Assembly: GCA_964654995.1 (NCBI GenBank) | Contig: CAZZKF010000106.1 | Span: forward strand, 1 to 5,428 | From: CAZZKF01 sp964654995 | GTDB taxonomy: Bacteria; Pseudomonadota; Alphaproteobacteria; CAZZKF01 | Length of the DNA stretch: 5,428 nt | Reading direction: 5' to 3' | Shown here: piece by piece, positions 1 to 5,428 of the stretch | Layout of the letters: each line of letters opens with the position of its first letter | Position numbering within the stretch: the first letter of the stretch is position 1 | Translations under genes and position numbers: made by a program | The notes under the pieces: model-generated | Told to the model about the DNA's origin: nothing | Seen by the model: the letters and a program-made list of their open reading frames with translations, nothing else | The model's database searches: none

Positions 1-95
1 AACCACGGCCGGCAGGCGAGGCGCCATCACAATGCCGGGACGACGCGCCCTGGCAGGCGAGCGGGCGGCGCCGTCCGGTTCGCGAGCCTGTCAGA

Positions 96-117
96 GCCGG
101 AGCCTGAGCGCTCCGGC
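96..117. repeat. Perfect 8-bp inverted repeat (hairpin)
   Basis: GCCGGAGC at 96-103 is the exact reverse complement of GCTCCGGC at 110-117, with a six-base loop CTGAGC. No run of T follows on either strand, so it is not a classical intrinsic terminator. It could be a GC-rich terminator of a gene left of the window, a protein-binding site, or chance in GC-rich DNA. Confidence 0.4.
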
Positions 118-307
118 GATCCCGAACCAGCCCGAGCCGCTCCCGGTCGCCTGCGTTTCGCCGCGCCATTCGCTCGAGCGAGGGCGGGACATCCGCAACG
201 CTCGGCAATCGGTCATCGAATCGGCTCTGGTTGCAGCCCTGGCCTCGATCTTCAATTGACGCGCAGCAGGGTTTTCGGCACGGTTCCGGCTCACGCGAAA
301 TTCTGCC

Positions 308-314
308 AGGGGGG
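308..314 (+). promoter_or_regulatory. Ribosome binding site of the aminopeptidase gene
   Basis: AGGGGGG ends four bases before the ATG at 319. This purine run close to the AGGAGG consensus, at normal spacing, decides the start. The upstream in-frame TTG at 256 has no comparable site, and using it would put 21 residues in front of the hydrophobic signal segment. Confidence 0.7.
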
Positions 315-318
315 AATC

Positions 319-3051
319 ATGAAAATCGGACCCGTTCTTGCCGTCGTCGCCGGACTTGCGGCACTCTTTGTGATCGGGCAGTGGGAATATGGCCGCGGTC
401 CGGACAACCGGCTGGCAATGGCTGCGGATACCGTGCCCCTCGGCCCGCTGCCGCGCGACGTGGTGCCGAGCCATTATGAGCTGGCGCTGACCATCGTGCC
501 GGAGCGCCCCGACTTCGACGGCCATGAGGTCATCGATGTCAAGGTCGCCAAACCGGTCCGCCGGTTGTTCCTGCACGGCAAGAACCTGACCGTCGCCGAG
601 GCCGTTGCTGAAACCGCGGGCGGCGACAAAATCAAGGGCGCGTATCGCGAGGTCGATCCCTCGGGCGTCGCCCGCATCGATTTCGAGCGCCCGTTGCCGG
701 TTGGCCGGGCCAAGCTGGTGTTTACCTGGTCGGCACCGTTCAATCCCAGGCTGGAGGGACTTTACAAGGTCGAGGAAGGCGGCGAGGCCTATGCGTTCAC
801 CCAGATGCAGGCGATTTCGGCGCGCCTCGCCTTTCCCGGCTTCGACGAGCCGGCCTTCAAGACGCCCTTCGATATCACCATTACCGCCGGCGCCGACGAC
901 GTGGTCATTGGCAACACGCCGATTGCCGAGGAAACGGCGCTTCCCGGAGGCATGAAGCGGGTGCGCCTGGCGACCACCAGGCCGATGCCGACCGAGCTTC
1001 TGGCCTGGGCGGTCGGCAATCTCGATGTCGTGGAGTGGAAGCCGATGGCGCCGACTGCGCTGCGCGATCGCGCGGTGCCGCTGCGCGGGATTACCGCCCA
1101 TGGCAAGGGCGAAAAAATCCGCTATGCGCTGGCCAACACCGAGGCCATCGTCAACACCCTCGAGGACTATTTCGGCATTCCCTATCCGTTCGCCAAGCTC
1201 GACATCATTGCGGTGCCGGATTTCGCCGCCGGGGCGATGGAAAACATCGGCGCCATCACCTACCGCGAGCAACTGATGCTGTTCGAAGAAAAAGCCTCGC
1301 TGCAGCAGAAGCGCAGCTATGTCACCGTCAACGCCCATGAGCTCGCCCATCAGTGGTTCGGCGATCTGGTCACACCGGCATGGTGGAGCGACATCTGGCT
1401 CAACGAATCCTTTGCCACCTGGATGGCCTATCGCGCCGCCAACAGCCTGTATCCGGACCAGCAGTACGATCGCAGCTTTCGCCGGCGGGTGCTCGCCATC
1501 ATGCAGCTCGACAGCCTGCCGAGCACCCGCCAGGTGCGCCAGCCGGTGGCCGACAACAACGATATCGCCAATGCCTTCGACGGCATCACCTATCAGAAGG
1601 GCGGCGGCGTCATCGCCATGTTCGAAAGATACCTGGGCGCGGAGGCCTTTCGAAAAGGCGTGCATCATCATCTCACCCGTTTTGCCTTCGGCACCGCGAC
1701 GTCCGACGATTTCATGGAATCTCTGGCCCAGAGCGCGGGCAACGACAAGGTGGTGGCGGCGTTCTCCTCGTTCATCGACCAGCCGGGACTGCCGCTGGTC
1801 TCGGCCCGCCTGTCCTGTGGCGCCGGGCAGGCGCCGAGCGTGACGCTCGAGCAGTCCCGCTATTTCCAGCTCGGCGCGGTGCAGGAGAGCGACCAGAGCT
1901 GGAAAATCCCGGTGTGCCTCGCCTATGTCGCCGACGGCCGGCGGTCAGAGCAATGCGATCTGATCGAGGCACGGCGCCAGACCGTCACCCTCGATGGCGG
2001 TGCCTGCCCGTCGTCGCTGCTGCCCAATGCCGGCGGCGCCGGCTATTACCGCTTTCAGCTCGATGCCGATGGCTGGAACGCCCTGCTTGCCGATCTGCCG
2101 GCGTACTCGGCGCCGGAGGCCCTGGCCATCGCCGACAGCTTCGAGGCTTCGGTGCGGGCCGGCAAGACTGGCGCCGACGTCTATTTGGGCGCCCTGTCGA
2201 ATTTCAGCCGTTCCCCCTACTGGGACGTGGCAACCGCGCCGCTCGGCATGTTGCGCCTGATCGACGATTATCTGGTCCCGGAGGGCCGCCGGGATGACCT
2301 TCGGGCGCTGTTCGCCGGGCTTTACGAGGGCAGATTTGCGGCGCTGGGGCTTGACAACGATACCGAGGCCGACCGGAAGGATCCGATCGGCACGGCGCTT
2401 CTGCGCTCCCGCATCGTCGGCTTTCTGGCGTTGCGGGCGCGCCTGCCCGAACTGCGGGCGGTGTTGGCGGAGAAGGGGGCGGCGTACATCGGCTTCAAGC
2501 GCGATGGCAAGATCCATCCCGAGGCGATCAATCCCGATCTGGTCACCGATGCCCTGGCGGTGGCGGTACAGGAAAGGGGCGCCCCGTTCTTCGATGCCCT
2601 GGTGGCGGTGATCGACGGCTCGAAGGATGCCATATTGCGCGAGCGGGTGATTTCGGCCATCGCCAGTGTTCGGGACCCGGAGCTTGCGGCGCGGGCCCGC
2701 GATCTCATGCTGTCGCCCGAACTGCGCGACAACGAGGCCGTCAACATTCTCTACCAGCAGGCGGGCGACCGGGAAAACCGGGCCGCCCTGTGGCAATGGG
2801 CGCGGGACAATTTCGAGCGCATCGTCGATCGCATTCCCAACTGGAGCCGCGGGCGTCTGGCCTCGATCGCCAACGGTTTTTGCAGCCTTGAGCGCCGTGC
2901 CGAAGTGGTCGAATTCTTTACCCCGCGCATTGCCGCGCTCGAAGGTGGCAAACGGGTTCTGGCCCAGACGCTGGAGCGCATCGACCAGTGCATCGCGCTG
3001 AAAGAGGCGCAGGGGCCGGCGGTCGCCGCCTTCTTCGAGGCGGCAAGATAG
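319..3051 (+). CDS. M1 family zinc aminopeptidase, exported or membrane-anchored
   Basis: A 910-residue metallopeptidase that should remove N-terminal amino acids from peptides. Seen directly: the exopeptidase motif GAMEN at 305-309; the zinc site HELAH at 340-344 with third ligand Glu363 in NES (HExxH-x18-E), Glu341 being the general base; and the transition-state Tyr425 in ITYQKG. Residues about 45-235 form the N-terminal domain, with the FPGFDEP motif. The catalytic domain runs to about 490 (QPGLPLV, 488-494). A beta domain follows, including N570 and GYYRF (575-579), and then a helical ERAP1-like C-terminal domain to the end. The length is normal for four-domain M1 enzymes. Residues 4-20 are a hydrophobic segment after Met-Lys, with a possible signal peptidase site at AMA (33-35). 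Because that site lies far from the hydrophobic core, an uncleaved anchor is also possible. Either way the catalytic part would face the periplasm. At the usual substrate-amino anchor it has QMQA (162-165) instead of the commoner QxE. Substrate preference is unknown, and it is not recognisably the E. coli PepN type. It is transcribed alone and converges on the next gene. Confidence 0.95.
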   Translation: MKIGPVLAVVAGLAALFVIGQWEYGRGPDNRLAMAADTVPLGPLPRDVVPSHYELALTIVPERPDFDGHEVIDVKVAKPVRRLFLHGKNLTVAEAVAETAGGDKIKGAYREVDPSGVARIDFERPLPVGRAKLVFTWSAPFNPRLEGLYKVEEGGEAYAFTQMQAISARLAFPGFDEPAFKTPFDITITAGADDVVIGNTPIAEETALPGGMKRVRLATTRPMPTELLAWAVGNLDVVEWKPMAPTALRDRAVPLRGITAHGKGEKIRYALANTEAIVNTLEDYFGIPYPFAKLDIIAVPDFAAGAMENIGAITYREQLMLFEEKASLQQKRSYVTVNAHELAHQWFGDLVTPAWWSDIWLNESFATWMAYRAANSLYPDQQYDRSFRRRVLAIMQLDSLPSTRQVRQPVADNNDIANAFDGITYQKGGGVIAMFERYLGAEAFRKGVHHHLTRFAFGTATSDDFMESLAQSAGNDKVVAAFSSFIDQPGLPLVSARLSCGAGQAPSVTLEQSRYFQLGAVQESDQSWKIPVCLAYVADGRRSEQCDLIEARRQTVTLDGGACPSSLLPNAGGAGYYRFQLDADGWNALLADLPAYSAPEALAIADSFEASVRAGKTGADVYLGALSNFSRSPYWDVATAPLGMLRLIDDYLVPEGRRDDLRALFAGLYEGRFAALGLDNDTEADRKDPIGTALLRSRIVGFLALRARLPELRAVLAEKGAAYIGFKRDGKIHPEAINPDLVTDALAVAVQERGAPFFDALVAVIDGSKDAILRERVISAIASVRDPELAARARDLMLSPELRDNEAVNILYQQAGDRENRAALWQWARDNFERIVDRIPNWSRGRLASIANGFCSLERRAEVVEFFTPRIAALEGGKRVLAQTLERIDQCIALKEAQGPAVAAFFEAAR

Positions 3052-3075
3052 AGCGTTGTCAGGTCCTGTGGAGCC

Positions 3076-3093
3076 GATCGCCCGGGGGCGGTC
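3076..3093. terminator. Candidate terminator hairpin between convergent genes
   Basis: GATCGCC (3076-3082) pairs with GGCGGTC (3087-3093), seven pairs including one G-T, around the four-base loop CGGG. It begins 24 bases after the aminopeptidase stop. An alternative stem pairs GGGGC (3085-3089) with GCCCC (3098-3102). No T run follows on either strand, so it is at most a weak or Rho-assisted terminator serving the convergent transcripts. Confidence 0.3.
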
Positions 3094-3114
3094 AGCTGCC
3101 CCGGCGCCTTGGTG

Positions 3115-3897
3115 TCAGCCGGTGCCGACCCCGGTTGAGCGCATCTCGGTCGGCCAGTAGCCCGACAGAATGCGTTCGCCGCGGTGACCGTTCATGACTT
3201 CCGCCGTGATCCGCTTGCCGATGCCCGACAGATTGCTGTCGTGCATGCGATAGCAGAACAGCGCTTCCGCGATGTGCAGGCCGGTCCAGCCGTTGCCGAC
3301 GATGCGCAGCCACTTGTGGTGCTTGGTGCCGCGGCGGATGGTCTCGTCGAACGGCCCGGCCTCAGTGAGCGCCCGGGTGAGCACCACGCCGGGCTCCGGG
3401 ATATAGCTGTATTTGGCCAGGCGCGCGGGATCGAACCCGGCCGATTTGCCGCGATCCAGCACCCGGCCGTCGGCGGCCACCAGATTGCAGTCGGTATAGA
3501 CGAAACCGATGCGCTCATCATGGCGCCGCGCCGCGACCAGCCGGTCGATGCACTGGCGGGCATAGCCGGGCAGCAGATAATCGTCGGAATCGAGGATGAT
3601 GCAGTATTCGCCGGTGATCTTGTCGAGCACCCGGTTGATGGCGCCGAGCTTGCCGACATTGCTTTCCACCGCCACCACCTCGGTCCGTTCGAGACCGTCG
3701 GTGGCCTCGAGGCAGGCGTCGATCACCTTCAGGGAATCGTCGGTGCTGGCGTCATCGACGATAACCAGCTCGATGGGCGAATAATCCTGGTAGGCGACGC
3801 TGGCGATGGCATCGGCGATGAACCGCGCGTAATTGCGGTTGGGAATGATGACCGACAGAAGCCGTGAAGGTTTTTTCATGGTTAGTATTTTCGTCAT
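3115..3897 (-). CDS. Family 2 glycosyltransferase (GT-A fold)
   Basis: A 260-residue enzyme expected to transfer a sugar from a nucleotide-sugar donor. Seen directly: the N-terminal strand LSVIIPNRNYARFI (14-27), the nucleotide-binding VIVDDASTDDS (45-55, Asp48-Asp49), the metal-binding DxD-type motif DSDD (103-106), and the late motif CYRMHDSNLSG (215-225) common in GT2 enzymes. There is no membrane segment, so it is probably cytosolic or peripheral. Oddity: where relatives usually have an ED-type acidic pair after the FDE segment (here 183-185), this protein reads GTKHHKWLRI (190-199), with no acid in place of the expected catalytic base. Start: ATG at 3897 lies four bases after the sulfotransferase stop, which favours translational coupling. 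A second in-frame ATG at 3879 (residue 7) also fits the family start, and neither has a strong Shine-Dalgarno. Donor and acceptor cannot be told. The partner sulfotransferase suggests a sulfated glycan or glycolipid, which is an inference. Confidence 0.9.
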   Translation of the reverse strand: MTKILTMKKPSRLLSVIIPNRNYARFIADAIASVAYQDYSPIELVIVDDASTDDSLKVIDACLEATDGLERTEVVAVESNVGKLGAINRVLDKITGEYCIILDSDDYLLPGYARQCIDRLVAARRHDERIGFVYTDCNLVAADGRVLDRGKSAGFDPARLAKYSYIPEPGVVLTRALTEAGPFDETIRRGTKHHKWLRIVGNGWTGLHIAEALFCYRMHDSNLSGIGKRITAEVMNGHRGERILSGYWPTEMRSTGVGTG

Positions 3898-3901
3898 TTC
3901 T

Positions 3902-5053
3902 TTATTGAAACTCTCTGTGGCGGCGGCCCTCGACCGGTTCCGGAACCTGTTCGTGGCCGATGTCGAAAAGATTGTGGGGTGAGGACTCCAACTGCTCTAT
4001 CAGATCAGAACATTCCCGTTCGACAATACGACATTCATCCGGCGTCATGCGGGCACGTTTATCCCGGCCATCGGCACGAAATTCAAGCGTGTCCGAATCG
4101 TCCTTGGAGTGATATCTGAACTGCTCGAGCATGTGTGTCAAGTTGTTCTCCGGAAGTTGCAGGCCCAGACCCCGGCCCAAAATAGCGCGAAAGTTGTCGG
4201 GATTGATCGCGGTATAGTTGATATACCGCATGCCGCCATCGCGTGCTGCGAGCGCCGTACGGAAGTAATTGGCATAGCATTTGGCCAGGTACAGGGTGTC
4301 GTCCATGGCTGCCGTCTGGCGCCAGTCGACGCCGGTCAGAAAGCCCGCCTGGCGGGTGCCCCGGACCTCCAGCGCGGCCGTCGTTTCCTTGCGCACCGAG
4401 GCGATGACCTCGACCGGATCGCGGTAGAGAAACAGCGCCGGGCAGCCGGGGAAGGCACGGCGGATGAAGTCCTGGTAGAGCACGTTCCAGCTGATCAGCT
4501 TGACGAAGGCGCGGGTGCTTGCCGGGTGGCGCCGGCGGGTGAGCGCCAGGACCAGGTTGCGGAACATGTGCAAGTTGCGCGCGTCGGCCACTGCCGGCTG
4601 CGCCCAGTCGTCGGTCAGCCAGGCCCAGAAGCCGCGCTGCAGCGGCCCGCCCTGGTTGATCACCACATGCGCCGGATCGCGCGCCAGGGCCTTGGCCAGC
4701 AGCGTCGAGCCGCAGCGCGAAACGTGAAAGATGAAGCCCGAGGGGGGAAGGCCCTCGGCGCCGACCGCATCGTCGAGCAGGATGTCGATATCGGTGGAAA
4801 AGGCGTCCCCGATCGCCCCTTCGCGGGCCAGGCGCTCGATGGTGTACATGAACTGCCATTCGCGGAACGGGGCAGGGCCGATATCGGCCCACAGGACGCG
4901 CCCCGGCGGCCCCGGATCGATCGCCACGGGCACGACATTGGCGGCGCCGGCAATGCGGGCGAGCCCGTCATCGACGCTCAGATGCCGCGCCGCCGCGCCC
5001 GGGATGAGCTCGGCGACCACCACGTGGTCGGGCAGTGCGTACAAGGCCTTCAC
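3902..5053 (-). CDS. Sulfotransferase (PAPS-dependent type) with N-terminal extension
   Basis: A 383-residue protein likely to move a sulfo group from PAPS to an unknown acceptor. Seen directly: the 5'-phosphosulfate loop FHVSRCGSTLLAKAL (109-123, with Arg113, Gly115, Ser116, Thr117) and, at the right distance, the 3'-phosphate site FLYRDPVEVIASV (208-220, Arg211 and Ser219). These are the two hallmark motifs of the family. The PAPS loop usually lies near the N-terminus. Here about 105 residues precede it, including a stretch around PPGRVLWADIG (49-59) and FREWQFMYTIERLA (63-76), for which I recognise no domain. No signal peptide or membrane segment is visible, so it should be cytosolic. The C-terminus ends in a charged tail containing PEPVEG (371-376). 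Start: GTG at 5053, with a GGAG ten bases upstream. It is the first gene of a pair with the glycosyltransferase. Its last roughly 120 codons are noticeably AT-richer than the rest. Confidence 0.88.
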   Translation of the reverse strand: MKALYALPDHVVVAELIPGAAARHLSVDDGLARIAGAANVVPVAIDPGPPGRVLWADIGPAPFREWQFMYTIERLAREGAIGDAFSTDIDILLDDAVGAEGLPPSGFIFHVSRCGSTLLAKALARDPAHVVINQGGPLQRGFWAWLTDDWAQPAVADARNLHMFRNLVLALTRRRHPASTRAFVKLISWNVLYQDFIRRAFPGCPALFLYRDPVEVIASVRKETTAALEVRGTRQAGFLTGVDWRQTAAMDDTLYLAKCYANYFRTALAARDGGMRYINYTAINPDNFRAILGRGLGLQLPENNLTHMLEQFRYHSKDDSDTLEFRADGRDKRARMTPDECRIVERECSDLIEQLESSPHNLFDIGHEQVPEPVEGRRHREFQ

Positions 5054-5063
5054 GAAACGCTCA

Positions 5064-5067
5064 CTCC
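5064..5067 (-). promoter_or_regulatory. Probable ribosome binding site for the GTG-started sulfotransferase
   Basis: On the minus strand GGAG lies ten bases before the GTG at 5053, slightly farther than ideal. No ATG offers a better start nearby, and the reading frame matches the protein from its first residues, so this GTG is the best choice visible. Confidence 0.45.
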
Positions 5068-5236
5068 GTTGGCTTCGGGATTACTGCCCAACGCCCGCTG
5101 CGGCGGGCGGCTGCGCGCCTTGCGCCACGTCGGTCGGAGCCCGGGATGCCCGGCCCGTTTCAGCCGGCCAGGCGGGGCCTGAGGGCGCGCAGATCGATGC
5201 GGATCCTGGCTGCATGATCGATGGCAGTTCGATTCA

Positions 5237-5265
5237 GATATTGGCAATGCGCGACCGGATTGCAA
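5237..5265 (-). promoter_or_regulatory. Weak promoter candidate for the sulfotransferase operon
   Basis: On the minus strand TTGCAA (5265-5260) is followed after 17 bases by AATATC (5242-5237). The -35 match is fair and the -10 match poor (three of six). It lies about 185 bases before the GTG start. The same bases include a short imperfect inverted repeat (GCAAT at 5244-5248, ATTGC at 5259-5263). Confidence 0.2.
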
Positions 5266-5267
5266 GC

Positions 5268-5311
5268 GGCGGGTGGATGCTCCGGTCGGGGCCGCAAGGA
5301 CCCGCCTTTTT
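5268..5311 (+). terminator. Candidate intrinsic terminator on the + strand, no gene in front
   Basis: GGCGGGT (5268-5274) pairs perfectly with ACCCGCC (5300-5306), and TTTTT (5307-5311) follows at once. The 25-base interior holds its own small hairpin, GCTCC (5279-5283) with GGGGC (5288-5292). The shape is that of a Rho-independent terminator, although the interior is longer than usual. No + strand gene ends before it in this window. Read on the minus strand it would be a structured leader of the sulfotransferase transcript, if the promoter lies farther upstream. Confidence 0.4.
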
Positions 5312-5354
5312 CGGCCTCGAACAAGGAGTCTGCCCGCCCGGCTCCCCCGAGTGG

Positions 5355-5372
5355 TTCGTGACGCGCCACGAA
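5355..5372. promoter_or_regulatory. 18-base palindrome, possible operator
   Basis: TTCGTG and CACGAA flank a near-symmetric centre ACGCGC. Sixteen of eighteen positions are symmetric, the only mismatched pair being 5361/5366. Size and symmetry fit a site for a dimeric regulator. It overlaps the -10 position of a minus-strand promoter candidate (5369-5397). No regulator gene lies in the window to pair with it. Confidence 0.35.
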
Positions 5373-5397
5373 TAGGCGAGCCGGCGGCGAATGTAAA
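5369..5397 (-). promoter_or_regulatory. Weak minus-strand promoter candidate overlapping the palindrome
   Basis: On the minus strand TTTACA (5397-5392) differs from the -35 consensus at one base. After 17 bases comes TATTCG (5374-5369), a three-of-six -10 match that runs into the palindrome. If used, the transcript would carry a leader of roughly 310 bases before the sulfotransferase start. Confidence 0.25.
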
Positions 5398-5428
5398 GAA
5401 TTTTGTCCCTGGGGCGGAGGCTTCGCGG

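Larger units (their letters stand above)
1..318. other. Non-coding upstream region of the aminopeptidase gene
   Basis: I find no convincing gene here. Reading frames that cross the region give low-complexity, Arg/Ala/Pro-rich products typical of GC-rich shadow frames. The stretch holds a perfect 8-bp hairpin (96-117), a 10-base direct repeat GGCAGGCGAG at 11-20 and 52-61, and a TTGACG hexamer at 256-261. That hexamer would be a good -35 box, but the hexamer 17 bases later (CACGGT, 279-284) is a poor -10, so the promoter is unproven. On the minus strand a frame is open from base 90 off the left edge and contains an ATG at 27-25. It could be the first nine codons of a divergent gene, but no Shine-Dalgarno precedes it and too little is visible to call it. 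Confidence 0.6.
5054..5428. other. Non-coding region upstream of the sulfotransferase operon
   Basis: I see no supportable gene. Small frames on both strands give Arg/Pro/Ala-rich products with no recognisable motif. The region should carry the promoter of the minus-strand operon. It contains a terminator-shaped structure reading on the + strand (5268-5311), an 18-base palindrome (5355-5372) and two weak minus-strand promoter candidates. The last bases (5391-5405) are AT-rich compared with the surroundings, which fits a promoter area. Confidence 0.6.

Noticed and set aside
1..27. Possible start of a divergent minus-strand gene (ATG at 27-25)
   Set aside because: Only nine codons are visible before the window ends and no ribosome binding site precedes the ATG, so it cannot be supported.
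32..259. 75-codon open frame before the aminopeptidase
   Set aside because: No Shine-Dalgarno, Arg/Ser/Pro-rich product of the kind random GC-rich frames give, and it spans the hairpin at 96-117.
91..1671. 526-codon open frame on the minus strand opposite the aminopeptidase
   Set aside because: It lies antisense to a gene with intact catalytic motifs, its product is a low-information Gly/Arg/Ala-rich sequence without recognisable domains, and long open antisense frames are expected in GC-rich DNA.
3184..3867. 227-codon open frame on the + strand opposite the glycosyltransferase
   Set aside because: It is the antisense shadow of a clear GT2 gene; the product is repetitive Val/Gly/Asp-rich sequence with no motif.
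4109..5182. 357-codon open frame on the + strand opposite the sulfotransferase
   Set aside because: It mirrors the coding strand of a protein with clear PAPS-binding motifs, and its own translation shows no family features.
5323..5328. AAGGAG on the + strand resembling a ribosome binding site
   Set aside because: No ATG, GTG or TTG at suitable spacing opens a meaningful frame after it.
5160..5369. 69-codon minus-strand frame upstream of the sulfotransferase
   Set aside because: It would start with GTG inside the palindrome without a ribosome binding site, and its product has no recognisable features.

Overview
This window is a GC-rich stretch of bacterial chromosome. Hand-counted lines run mostly 58-75% GC, with a local dip to about 53%. 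Codon use with G/C at third positions and the look of the proteins suggest an alphaproteobacterium, but no rRNA, tRNA or other marker gene fixes this, so the assignment is an inference. I see no mobile element, CRISPR array, rRNA, tRNA or integrase.

Layout: 1-318 is non-coding leader with one clean hairpin (96-117) and a strong ribosome binding site just before the first gene. 319-3051 (+) encodes an exported or membrane-anchored M1-family zinc aminopeptidase of 910 residues with all catalytic motifs intact. 3052-3114 is a 63-base gap between convergent genes with a GC-rich hairpin that may help stop transcription. 3902-5053 (-) encodes a PAPS-type sulfotransferase with an N-terminal extension of about 105 residues and a GTG start. 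3115-3897 (-) encodes a family 2 glycosyltransferase. 5054-5428 is non-coding and holds a terminator-shaped structure on the + strand, an 18-base palindrome and weak promoter candidates on the - strand.

How the genes relate: the aminopeptidase stands alone and converges on the other two, so it is probably unrelated to them. The sulfotransferase and glycosyltransferase form a two-gene operon: the sulfotransferase stop codon lies four bases before the glycosyltransferase start. This suggests one pathway in which a sugar is transferred and a glycan, lipid or other acceptor is sulfated, but the substrate cannot be read from the sequence. The junction of these two genes is clearly poorer in GC than the surroundings.

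Nothing here is a demonstrable new system. The points most worth a second look are the unusual glycosyltransferase acceptor-side motif, the N-terminal extension of the sulfotransferase, and the orphan terminator-like structure and palindrome upstream of the operon.
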